This document shows positions 51,907-59,805 of a stretch of DNA of 64,000 nucleotides, in pieces. The stretch is from Streptomyces sp. NBC_00461. Lineage in GTDB: Bacteria > Actinomycetota > Actinomycetes > Streptomycetales > Streptomycetaceae. How positions within the stretch are numbered: the first letter of the stretch is position 1; the number at the start of each line of letters is the position of its first letter. The stretch spans positions 2,699,001-2,763,000 of the forward strand of contig NZ_CP107902.1 in NCBI RefSeq assembly GCF_036013935.1, given 5' to 3'. The notes beneath the pieces were generated by a model. It saw only the letters and a program-made list of their open reading frames with translations. It was not told the origin of the DNA and ran no database searches. A program made the translations under genes and the position numbers.

Positions 51907-53469
51907 ATGGTACGCAACACACGAAAGCGCCGTACGCCGCTGGCCACCAAGGCCATAGCCGCATCGGCGGCCCTAGCGCTCGGTGGGGGCGGGCTGATCT
52001 GGGCGAACTTCTACGCCTCGGCCCACGAGTCGAACAACTCGGGGCAGAACCAGACCAAGGCCGCCGCCGGCCAGGTGGCCACGATCGCCTGCCCGGACGT
52101 CCAGCAGAAGCTGACGAACGTCCCCGACAGGGCCCGTCAGGGTGTGGCCACGGAGCTGGCGAACCTCGACAAGCAGATCACCGAGGCCTACGCCCGACTC
52201 GCTTCCACACGCCAGGCACAGACGCAGGACGCCAGCTTCGTGCAGAACGCGATCGTCGGCCCCCTCAAGGAAAAGCGGTCCGCGACCCTCGACCGGATCC
52301 GGATCGACATCCAGCGGGTGGGCGGCCAGGTCGACGCGTCCGGGCTGGGAGCTCTCGCCGCCTGTACGACGCAGAGCGCGAACCAGACCAACGCCGGTGG
52401 TGGCCAGAACAACAACGGCGGCCAGAACAACGGCGGCCAGCAGCAGGGCAACGGTGGCCAGCAGCAGGGTAACGGTGGCCAGAACAACGGTGGTCAGCAG
52501 CAGGGCGGCGGGCAGGCCGGCGCCGGCCAGAACATCGGCGGCCAGGCCGGCAACGGTCCCGTCGCGGCCGACTTCGTGGACATCACGAAGGTCGCCGCGA
52601 ACGTCCAGGGCAAGCCGCGCAACGGCGGCCAGGCCTCGACCGGCACGTTCACCACCAGCTGCGGTGTGAACGCGAACAAGAACCACAACACCGACAACGT
52701 GATCGTGGCGCCCGGCGTGACCAACGGCGCGCACCACCTGCACGACTACGTCGGCAACCAGAAGGTCGACGCGTTCGCGACGAACGACTCGCTGATCGCG
52801 GACCAGACCAGCTGCCAGAACCAGGGTGACCTGTCGGCGTACTACTGGCCGGTCGTCCGTATCCAGGACGGCTCGCAGGACTTCGACCAGAACGCGGACG
52901 GCGGCGGCAAGGAAGGGAACGTCGGCAAGATCCTGACGCCGGTCCAGGCGCAGATCAAGTACGTCGGCAACCCGCAGAGCAAGGTCACCGCGATGCCGCA
53001 GTTCCTGCGCATCATCACCGGTGACGCCAAGACCACCACCAACGGTCTGGCGAACGCCAACGCGCACTGGAGCTGCACCGGCTTCGAGAACAAGGTCCAG
53101 CTGACGGAGCAGTACCCGATCTGCCCGCAGGGCAGCAACGTGGTGCGCACCTTCGCCTTCCAGAGCTGCTGGGACGGCAAGAACATCGACAGCGCCAACC
53201 ACCGTACTCACGTGGCCTTCGCGGACCCGGCGAGCGGTGCCTGTGGGAACGGCTTCAAGGCGATCCCACAGCTGACGATGCGCCTGGTGTACAAGATCAA
53301 CCCGCCGGCCCTGCAGAACGGCCAGGTGAAGAACGCCTACGCGGTCGACGGCTTCCCGGAGCAGCTGCACAAGTCGGCCACCGACCACGACGACTTCATC
53401 GCGGTCTTCAAGAACAACCTGGCGAACACGATCGCCAACTGCGTCAACAACGGCAAGCAGTGCCGGTGA
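51907..53469 (+). CDS. Secreted DUF1996 protein with Gly/Gln/Asn-rich linker
   Basis: The 520-residue protein has a signal peptide ([20 protein letters not shown], then a short hydrophobic run), a helical region with Cys-flanked coil ([20 protein letters not shown]), a low-complexity linker of Gly, Gln and Asn (about residues 163-210), and a C-terminal DUF1996 domain of about 300 residues. The last contains [17 protein letters not shown]-like [10 protein letters not shown] and QSCWDGKNI, typical of this family, which occurs in fungi and actinobacteria and is of unknown function, possibly carbohydrate related. ATG follows GAAGTCAGAGGAG. Confidence 0.88.
   Translation: MVRNTRKRRTPLATKAIAASAALALGGGGLIWANFYASAHESNNSGQNQTKAAAGQVATIACPDVQQKLTNVPDRARQGVATELANLDKQITEAYARLASTRQAQTQDASFVQNAIVGPLKEKRSATLDRIRIDIQRVGGQVDASGLGALAACTTQSANQTNAGGGQNNNGGQNNGGQQQGNGGQQQGNGGQNNGGQQQGGGQAGAGQNIGGQAGNGPVAADFVDITKVAANVQGKPRNGGQASTGTFTTSCGVNANKNHNTDNVIVAPGVTNGAHHLHDYVGNQKVDAFATNDSLIADQTSCQNQGDLSAYYWPVVRIQDGSQDFDQNADGGGKEGNVGKILTPVQAQIKYVGNPQSKVTAMPQFLRIITGDAKTTTNGLANANAHWSCTGFENKVQLTEQYPICPQGSNVVRTFAFQSCWDGKNIDSANHRTHVAFADPASGACGNGFKAIPQLTMRLVYKINPPALQNGQVKNAYAVDGFPEQLHKSATDHDDFIAVFKNNLANTIANCVNNGKQCR
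52393..52520 (+). repeat. Tandem coding repeat for the Gly/Gln/Asn linker
   Basis: Units such as ggtggccagcagcagggtaac and ggcggccagaacaac recur with small changes. They encode GGQNN and GGQQQGN and are likely to vary in copy number. Confidence 0.85.
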
Positions 53470-53493
53470 GGCAATGAGCCGGTGAGGCAATGA
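53462..53493 (+). repeat. Exact 16-base tandem duplication over the DUF1996 stop codon
   Basis: gccggtgaggcaatga occurs twice in succession. The first copy contains the TGA stop; the second abuts the terminator. Confidence 0.85.
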
Positions 53494-53533
53494 AGAAGGC
53501 CGGTGGCGGGATCTCCCGCCACCGGCCTTCTTC
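53492..53533. terminator. Bidirectional terminator
   Basis: A perfect 20-base stem (gaagaaggccggtggcggga and complement) with a two-base loop lies between the convergent DUF1996 and lipoprotein genes. Confidence 0.93.
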
Positions 53534-53545
53534 TGTGCCGTGCGT

Positions 53546-53962
53546 TCAGCCGCTGTGGCCGGTGTGCGCGCTGTGGTTGGTGCCGATCTCCTCCTCGCCG
53601 CCCAGCGTGCCCTGCAGCGCCTTGACCACCTTGTCGTCGCCGACGGCGACCCACTTGCGGCCCACGAGGTAGAAACCGCCGTAGTCCTTGGCGTCGTTGA
53701 TCCAATCGCGCTGGCCGCGGTCGGTGGCGAAGGTGGCGAAGACGTACTTGCCGTCCGAGGTCTTGCAGATGGCCTGGCGGACCTCGTCGGAGTCGATCTG
53801 CATGTCCGGCTTGCACTTCGCCTTGGCGGCCAGGCTCTCCAGGCTGCCGGTGGCGGTCGTCGGCACCTTGGCGGCCGCGTCGCTGTTTCCGGATCCACAG
53901 CCCGCCAGCGCCAGGGCGGCCGCGGTGCCTGCCACGGCGATCATCGGTCGGGTCAACCTCAT
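53546..53962 (-). CDS. Putative lipoprotein, 138 aa
   Basis: The protein begins MRLTRPMIAVAGTAAALALA with a lipobox LALAGC, so it is exported and lipid-anchored. The mature part has two Cys (AKCKPDMQIDSDEVRQAIC), likely a disulphide, and ends in a His-rich tail (GTNHSAHTGHSG) that could bind metal. GGAGG lies five bases before the ATG; a longer frame from 54031 is not supported. The function is unknown. Confidence 0.85.
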   Translation of the reverse strand: MRLTRPMIAVAGTAAALALAGCGSGNSDAAAKVPTTATGSLESLAAKAKCKPDMQIDSDEVRQAICKTSDGKYVFATFATDRGQRDWINDAKDYGGFYLVGRKWVAVGDDKVVKALQGTLGGEEEIGTNHSAHTGHSG

Positions 53963-54096
53963 CTGTTCCTCCGGTCGCGTTGCTGGCCCTCGGGCCCGTC
54001 CCCTTCGATACGGCTGTGGGCCGCGGTGCACTCAAATCCGGGCGGTGCACTCAAATCCAGTGTGACCGCGCGTGCGGGTGTGCGAGGGTATGGCCC

Positions 54097-54606
54097 GTGA
54101 ACCAGGACTGGGAAGATCGCGTGGCCGCCACCTGGGCAGGCTTCGACGACTATGCGGAAGAAGACGCTGCCGACTTCCGGGCCGCGGTGGACGCCCTCGT
54201 CGCCGAGCTGCCGGACGGCAGTCCGCTCGGCCCCTTCGAGCGGGCCTGCGCCTGGGACTCGACGGGCCACTCGGACCGGGCGGTTCCGCTGTACCGGGAG
54301 GCGCTGACGCTCGGGCTCAGCCAGGTCAGCGGCTACAAGGGCCGCCGCGCCAAGATCCAGCTGTCCAGTTCGCTCCGGAACATCGGGGAGGCCGAGGAGG
54401 GCGTCAAGCTGCTGACACCCGAACTGGACGCACCCTCAGACGAGCTGGACGACGCGGTGCGGGCGTGCCTGGCGCTGTGCCTGTCCAGCCTCGGCCGGGA
54501 CCGCGAGGGTCTCTCCCTGGTCCTGGGCGCCCTGGCCCCGCATCTCCCCCGCTACCAGCGGTCGATGGCGAACTACGCGCGGGCGCTCGTCGAGCCGCTG
54601 GACTGA
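54097..54606 (+). CDS. Tetratricopeptide-repeat protein (TPR_5 type)
   Basis: The 169-residue soluble protein shows helical repeats (FERACAWDSTGHSDRAVPLY, then KIQLSSSLRNIGEAEEGVKL and RACLALCLSSLGRDREG), the TPR_5 pattern of small actinobacterial proteins. TPRs bind partner proteins; none is evident here. The start is GTG at 54097 with GAGGG upstream. Confidence 0.88.
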   Translation: MNQDWEDRVAATWAGFDDYAEEDAADFRAAVDALVAELPDGSPLGPFERACAWDSTGHSDRAVPLYREALTLGLSQVSGYKGRRAKIQLSSSLRNIGEAEEGVKLLTPELDAPSDELDDAVRACLALCLSSLGRDREGLSLVLGALAPHLPRYQRSMANYARALVEPLD

Positions 54607-54658
54607 CGCGGGGACTGCGCCACCCGGGTGGCGGTGACCATCCCACGATTCGCTCGTT

Positions 54659-56596
54659 TTGCTGAACGTGCAGTCACAGGATGTCGCCCCGCGCCCCGCA
54701 CCTTCCTCCTCCGACCCGGTCGTCGACGTCGAGCAGGCCGAGGCCGCGCTCGTCGAGCACTACCCGCGGCTGGTCCGGCTCGCCTACCTGGTACTGCCGC
54801 CGAGCCTCGGGCGCAACCGGCGCGTGGTGACCGCACACGCCCTCACCCAGCGCGCCCTGCCCAGAGGCCGGACTCCGGCGCCCGTGATCCCGGCCCAGTC
54901 GACCGGCCGCGACGGTGACCCCGGGTACGCCTTCGTCCGTCTGCAGGTGTTGCGTACGGCACTGGAGGCGGGCCTGCCGTTGCGGCGCGCGGCGTTCCCC
55001 AAGCGCTCCCAGCTGCCCCCGCTCCTCCCGCAGGTCTGGGGCCTGCGCCTGTTCCCGCGCTCGGGCGGAGCCGATGAACTCGCCCTGGACCAACGCCTGT
55101 CCGCCCTGTCCGGGCCGGCCCGTGCGGTGTACGTCCTGCGTGGCCTGGAGGAGCTGTCCGACGACGACGTACATTCGATCCTCGACTCCGCCGGCTGCGC
55201 CGACCCGGACGCGGCGCTGAGCGAGGCCGACGACGTGTCGGCCACGCACTACCCGCTGCTCGACTCCCCCGAGTTCGACCCCTGCTCGCTGCAGGCCCGG
55301 CCCACCGACCTGATGCGGCGCAGGCAGCACACCAAGGCCGGGCTCGCCGCCGCCGCGGCACTCGCCGTGTGCGGGACGCTGCTCGGACTGCCCGGCGACG
55401 GCTGGGCTCCCGACGGCGCCGCCGCCCCCGTGTACGCGCAGAACCCGGCCGCCGAGGCCGCCCTCGACCCGGCCGGGCTGGCCCGGGTCGCCCCCACCGC
55501 CTGGGAGACCTCCGCACGCACCGACTTCTCCGTCTGGCCGGCCCGCGGCGATCTCACCGGCGACAAGGCCCTGCTGCGCCGCGCCCTCGCCGTCTGGGCC
55601 CGCCCCGGCGAGAGCGTCCAGGTCTCCGCCACCCCGGGCACCCAGTCCGGCGGCCCCTCCGGCCCGCCTCAGCTGCTGTACGCGGGGACCGTCGACAGCG
55701 CACGCGTGGTGATCCTCTACGACGGTCTGCGCATCGCCCGGTACGCCGAGCCGAAGGACGGTACGAAGGGCGCCGCCCTGGACTTCGCGCGGGTCGACGA
55801 CGCCGGCCGGTCCGAGGCGAGCGCGCTGGTCCTGGACCGGGCAGACGGCAACGTCCGCTATCTGACGGCGCCCTGGGTGACGACGGCCGCCGAGCGGAAC
55901 CTGCTCAAGCCGGACGCCGGCGCGACGGGCCTCAAGCTGACCGGCGGTGTCACCGCGCCGCTGGCCGGCCCCGCGACACAGACCGGCGCCTGCACGTCGT
56001 GGAACGTGCTGCAGTTGACCGACTCCACCGGTACACACGTGGCGACCGACCTCGGTGAGCTGATCCCCGCCCGCCTCACCACCGGGCGGCCCGGCTCCCC
56101 CCACGAGGTGTCCGGCGCACAGGCGTTGCGCGCGTGGGCACCGTACGCCTGCTCGCTGGGCTCGCTGCGCTCGGCGGGTGTGCGCAACGTCAACGCCTGG
56201 GCGTATGCCCGGCAGCCGCTGCCCGGCGCCGGCGAGGCGGGATCGGCGGAGTGGGTGTGCACGCGGGCCGAGACCTGGCGGGGTGGCGGGACACGGGTAC
56301 TGGCTCAGTTCCACACGCCGGGCGGGGCGTACGGGGCCATCGTCGCGAAGGCGGAGAACGTGCCGGCGTGCGGGGCGAAGGACCCGCATGTGCTCGCCGG
56401 CGTGCTGTGGAAGTCGGAGACGGGCAGCTGGTATCTGCTCGCGGCCGGAAGCCGGGCGACCTCGTCGATCAGCACGACGGGCGGGGTGCGGGCGAGCGCC
56501 CGGGGCGGTCTGCTGGCGGTACGGGCAGAGCAGGGGGCACGGGCCGAGCTCAAAGGCGTCCTGGACGACGGTCGGCCGATCGGCGGACTGGGCTAG
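54659..56596 (+). CDS. Sigma-factor-like N-terminal region fused to a transmembrane helix and large extracytoplasmic region
   Basis: Residues 25-65 (AEAALVEHYPRLVRLAYLVL) resemble the start of ECF sigma region 2, and about residues 145-185 (LSALSGPARAVYVLRGLEEL, then SDDDVHSIL) resemble region 4. A single hydrophobic helix (AGLAAAAALAVCGTLLGLPG, about 226-245) follows, and then about 400 residues predicted outside the membrane, with several Cys (GACTSW, YACSLGS, WVCTRAE, VPACGA). No family is recognised for this part. It could be a membrane-tethered degenerate sigma or a sensor. The TTG start is uncertain; the GTG at 54668 is an alternative. Confidence 0.65.
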   Translation: MLNVQSQDVAPRPAPSSSDPVVDVEQAEAALVEHYPRLVRLAYLVLPPSLGRNRRVVTAHALTQRALPRGRTPAPVIPAQSTGRDGDPGYAFVRLQVLRTALEAGLPLRRAAFPKRSQLPPLLPQVWGLRLFPRSGGADELALDQRLSALSGPARAVYVLRGLEELSDDDVHSILDSAGCADPDAALSEADDVSATHYPLLDSPEFDPCSLQARPTDLMRRRQHTKAGLAAAAALAVCGTLLGLPGDGWAPDGAAAPVYAQNPAAEAALDPAGLARVAPTAWETSARTDFSVWPARGDLTGDKALLRRALAVWARPGESVQVSATPGTQSGGPSGPPQLLYAGTVDSARVVILYDGLRIARYAEPKDGTKGAALDFARVDDAGRSEASALVLDRADGNVRYLTAPWVTTAAERNLLKPDAGATGLKLTGGVTAPLAGPATQTGACTSWNVLQLTDSTGTHVATDLGELIPARLTTGRPGSPHEVSGAQALRAWAPYACSLGSLRSAGVRNVNAWAYARQPLPGAGEAGSAEWVCTRAETWRGGGTRVLAQFHTPGGAYGAIVAKAENVPACGAKDPHVLAGVLWKSETGSWYLLAAGSRATSSISTTGGVRASARGGLLAVRAEQGARAELKGVLDDGRPIGGLG

Positions 56597-56625
56597 GGCA
56601 GCCCCGCCCACCCGCGGCCTCTAGC

Positions 56626-56639
56626 TGACACTCGTGTCA
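56626..56639. promoter_or_regulatory. TetR-type palindrome upstream of the PF10118 gene
   Basis: TGACAC and GTGTCA flank two bases (TC), 55 bases before the start codon. Such a sequence is common for TetR-family operators; a TetR gene is the third gene of the operon. Confidence 0.65.
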
Positions 56640-56693
56640 ACGAGTCGCCGTCGAAGGGTTTCCCTCGGCGCTACCCGTCAGTACATTGACGCC

Positions 56694-57578
56694 ATGTCTC
56701 ATAAGCAGGCCTCGGAGCGGGTCGCCCTCAAGGCGCGGAAGGTGTCCTTCTCCTGGGAGGACACACCGTTGCACTGGGTGCCGGGGGATCCGTTCACCAC
56801 CCACACCATCAATGTGCTGCATCTGCTGCTGCCCGCCGGTGAGCGGTGGTTCGTGCACGTGTACAAGCAGGCGCTGCCGCTGATCCGGGACGACCGGCTG
56901 CGTGAGGACGTCATCGGGTTCATCGGCCAGGAGGCGATGCACTCACAGGCCCACGACGAGGTCCTGCCGCACCTGAAGGAGCTCGGGCTCGATCCGACGC
57001 CGTACACGGCGCAGGTCGACTGGTTCTTCGAGAAGCTGCTCGGCGACCGGACCCTGCCGCCCGGCAGGGCACGCAGGTGGTGGCTGCTGGAGCGGGTCGC
57101 GGTCATCGCGGCCATCGAGCACTACACCGCGTTCCTCGGCAACTGGATGCTGAATGCGGAGGAGTTGGATCGCCGTGGCGCCGATCCGACCATGCTGGAC
57201 CTGCTGCGCTGGCACGGTGCCGAGGAGGTCGAGCACCGGTCGGTCGCCTTCGATCTGTTCCTGCACCTCGACGGGGGCTACCGGCGACGTGCGCGCACCT
57301 GGGCCACCGCCTTCACGGCGCTGGTCTTCCTGTGGCGGCGCGGTGTCCGCTTCTTCATGGAGAACGACCCGACGCTGGCCGACGGCAGGGCGAGCCTCAG
57401 GGACTTCTACGTGCGCGGCAGGCGAGGCACCCTGCCGGCCACCGGGGACATGCTCAAGTCCATCCCGCGGTATCTGAGCCGTACCTACCACCCCTCGCAG
57501 GAGGGCTCCACCGAGCAGGCCGTCGCCTATCTCGCCTCCTCCCCCGCGGCCACGGCGGCGGAGAGGGGAGCCGCGTGA
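56694..57578 (+). CDS. PF10118 predicted metal-dependent hydrolase
   Basis: The 294-residue protein shows repeated His/Glu motifs suited to a di-iron-like or metal site: GQEAMHSQAHDEVLPHL, IAAIEHYTAFLGNW and WHGAEEVEHRSVAFDLFL. The family is annotated as predicted metal-dependent hydrolase, but the helical ferritin-like pattern would also fit an oxygenase. Its stop overlaps the ferredoxin-reductase start (TGATG), so the two are translated together, which favours an oxidative reaction fed by that reductase. Confidence 0.88.
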   Translation: MSHKQASERVALKARKVSFSWEDTPLHWVPGDPFTTHTINVLHLLLPAGERWFVHVYKQALPLIRDDRLREDVIGFIGQEAMHSQAHDEVLPHLKELGLDPTPYTAQVDWFFEKLLGDRTLPPGRARRWWLLERVAVIAAIEHYTAFLGNWMLNAEELDRRGADPTMLDLLRWHGAEEVEHRSVAFDLFLHLDGGYRRRARTWATAFTALVFLWRRGVRFFMENDPTLADGRASLRDFYVRGRRGTLPATGDMLKSIPRYLSRTYHPSQEGSTEQAVAYLASSPAATAAERGAA

Positions 57579-58618
57579 TGCCGAGGCTGCGGACCGTCGC
57601 GGTCGTCGCGGGCGCCGCGGTGCTGGTCCGGCGGGCGCTGCGGCGCCGCATCCGGACCTCGCCGCTGTGGCCGATGCCCGCGCTGGAGAACCCGACGTCC
57701 GGGCGGCCCCGGTCGCGAGCCCTCAGGCTGCTGGTCGTCTCGCGTGAGACGGTCGCCGACGGCGTCGTACAACTGCGCCTGGAGGGAAGGGACTTGCCGC
57801 GCTGGGCGCCCGGCGCGCATCTCGACCTCGTGCTGCCGTCGGGGCTGGTGCGGCAGTACTCGCTGTGCGGCGACCCGGCGGACACCTCGTCGTACACCGT
57901 CGCCGCGCGGCTGATCGAGGACGGGCGGGGCGGCTCGCGCGAGATGCACGAGCGGGTACGGGAGGGAACGCACGTCGAGGTGCGCGGGCCGCGCAACCGC
58001 TTCCCGCTGGTCGAGGCCCCCTCGTACGTCTTCGTCGTCGGCGGCATCGGGATCACTCCCGTGCTGCCGATGCTGCGAGCGCTCGGGGACGGTACGCCGT
58101 GGCGGCTGCTGTACGGCGGGCGGACGCGGGCGTCGATGCCGTTCCTGGAAGAGGTGGGCAAGCTGGGCGGCGACCGGGTGACCGTCGTCGCCGAGGACGA
58201 GGACGGACGGCCCGATCTCGACGGCCTGTTGGGGGATGCGCCCGAGGGGGCCGCCGTGTACTGCTGCGGGCCGGAGGGCCTCATCGCGGCGGTGGCGGAG
58301 CGGTTCCCGCAGGTCCGCCTCGAACGCTTCGCACCCCGTACGGCCACCGACGGCAACGGCGCCTTCGAGGTCGAACTCCGGCGCACCGGACGGACGTTGA
58401 CGGTGCCGGCCGACTCCACTCTGCTGGCCGCCGTGCGTGCCGAGCTGCCGGACACCGCCTACTCCTGCGAGCAGGGCTTCTGCGGAACCTGCGAGCAGCG
58501 GGTGCTGGAGGGCGAGGTGGAGCACCGGGACGAGCTGCTGACGGACGCGGAGCGCGGTGACTCGATGCTGATCTGCGTATCGCGGGCACGAAGTGAGCGT
58601 CTCGTGCTGGATATGTGA
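57578..58618 (+). CDS. Ferredoxin-NADPH reductase-type oxidoreductase with C-terminal 2Fe-2S domain
   Basis: The 346-residue protein has an N-terminal membrane-interacting helix (TVAVVAGAAVLVRRALRRRI), then FAD-binding (GLVRQYSLCGDP), NAD-binding (VVGGIGITPVLPMLRAL) and a C-terminal plant-type 2Fe-2S ferredoxin domain with Cys297, Cys302 and Cys305 in CEQGFCGTC and Cys333 in LICVSRA. The order matches phthalate-dioxygenase-reductase/VanB-type electron donors. It probably supplies electrons to the co-translated PF10118 protein. Confidence 0.92.
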   Translation: MPRLRTVAVVAGAAVLVRRALRRRIRTSPLWPMPALENPTSGRPRSRALRLLVVSRETVADGVVQLRLEGRDLPRWAPGAHLDLVLPSGLVRQYSLCGDPADTSSYTVAARLIEDGRGGSREMHERVREGTHVEVRGPRNRFPLVEAPSYVFVVGGIGITPVLPMLRALGDGTPWRLLYGGRTRASMPFLEEVGKLGGDRVTVVAEDEDGRPDLDGLLGDAPEGAAVYCCGPEGLIAAVAERFPQVRLERFAPRTATDGNGAFEVELRRTGRTLTVPADSTLLAAVRAELPDTAYSCEQGFCGTCEQRVLEGEVEHRDELLTDAERGDSMLICVSRARSERLVLDM

Positions 58619-58674
58619 ACACCGCTGGCCGGTCCGGTCCGTTCGGGGCCGGATCCGATCGGTAAGGTGTTCGT

Positions 58675-59364
58675 ATGACTACCGGGGTGCGCCGCAGAAT
58701 GGGAGTGGAAGAGCGGCGGCAGCAGTTGATCGGCGTCGCCCTCGAACTGTTCAGCCAACGCTCTCCCGACGACGTCTCCATCGACGAGATAGCGTCCGCC
58801 GCGGGCATCTCGCGCCCGCTGGTCTATCACTACTTTCCCGGCAAACTCAGCCTGTACGAGGCCGCGTTGAGGCGTGCCGCGCAGGATCTGGCGGGGCGGT
58901 TCGACGAGCCGCGGGAGGGGCCGCTCGGGGCGCGGCTGCTGCGGGTGATGCGGCGCTTCTTCGACTTCGTCGACCATCACGGGCCCGGCTTCGCGGCGCT
59001 GATGCGTGGCGGGCCGGCCGTGGGCTCCTCGGCGACCAACGCGCTCATCGACTCCGTGCGGCAGGCCGCGTACGAGCAGATCCTTTCGCATCTGGCGGTC
59101 CAGGATCCGCCCGCGCGGCTGGAACTGGTCGTACGCTCCTGGATCTCGCTCGCCGAGTCGACCGCGCTGATCTGGCTGGACGGGCGGCGCATCCCGCGCG
59201 CCGAGCTGGAGGCCCAGCTCGTGCACGACTTCGCCGCGCTGGCCGCCGTGAGCGCCGCCTACGACGAGGAGATGGGCGCGCTGCTGCGCCGGATGATCAA
59301 GGACGAACCGGCCGACGGGCCCTTCGCACACCTGGTCGACCGGCTGATCGCGCTCGCTTCCTGA
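58675..59364 (+). CDS. TetR-family transcriptional regulator
   Basis: The 229-residue protein has the N-terminal TetR helix-turn-helix (RRQQLIGVALELFSQRSPDD, then SIDEIASAAGISRPLVYHYF) and an all-helical ligand domain. It follows the reductase by 56 bases on the same strand and is the likely regulator of the operon through the palindrome at 56626. Confidence 0.93.
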   Translation: MTTGVRRRMGVEERRQQLIGVALELFSQRSPDDVSIDEIASAAGISRPLVYHYFPGKLSLYEAALRRAAQDLAGRFDEPREGPLGARLLRVMRRFFDFVDHHGPGFAALMRGGPAVGSSATNALIDSVRQAAYEQILSHLAVQDPPARLELVVRSWISLAESTALIWLDGRRIPRAELEAQLVHDFAALAAVSAAYDEEMGALLRRMIKDEPADGPFAHLVDRLIALAS

Positions 59365-59391
59365 AGCGCCGGCGGCCCATGGCGGCCCCCG

Positions 59392-59418
59392 GCTCAGCGC
59401 TCAGCGCTCAGCGCTCGA
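59392..59418. repeat. Short tandem repeat, unit ctcagcg
   Basis: gctcagcg is repeated three times across the convergent TetR/isomerase gap, overlapping the isomerase stop codon. Confidence 0.6.
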
Positions 59419-59770
59419 ACTTGCGGTACGACGGGTCGAGGTCGCGGACCTCGGCGGAGGCGTGCAGCACGATTCCCTCGTCCGCGATGTGCTTGCGGAG
59501 CAGTTCCAGAGTGGCCTCGGTGAGCCGCGCCTTGGTCTCCTCGGTACGTCCGGCGAGCAGTCCGAAGGTGACGTGGACGACCGCGTGGCGCAGCTCGGCG
59601 GGGTCCTCGTAGCCGAAGGCGGTGTACTCGCTGGGCCGGAACTGCGTCTTGCACGCCTCCGGCTTGGCCGCCGCGATCTCGACGGTCGCCTCGTGCAGGG
59701 CACGGGCGAAGGCGTCCCGGTCGAAGGCGTGGGTGATCGCCTTCGAGTAGTCGACGGTGATCTGCGGCAT
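59408..59770 (-). CDS. 5-carboxymethyl-2-hydroxymuconate delta-isomerase-like tautomerase
   Basis: The 120-residue protein starts MPQITVDYSKAITHAFDRDA, with Pro2 as catalytic N-terminal base after Met removal, and contains VVHVTFGLLAGRTEETKARL, the CHMI family pattern. AGGAG lies five bases before this ATG, so it is preferred to an ATG two codons upstream, which would bury the proline. No aromatic-degradation genes are adjacent, so the substrate is unknown. Confidence 0.88.
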   Translation of the reverse strand: MPQITVDYSKAITHAFDRDAFARALHEATVEIAAAKPEACKTQFRPSEYTAFGYEDPAELRHAVVHVTFGLLAGRTEETKARLTEATLELLRKHIADEGIVLHASAEVRDLDPSYRKFER

Positions 59771-59805
59771 GGGCACTCCTGTTCTAGGACAGCGACGGGC
59801 TCAGC

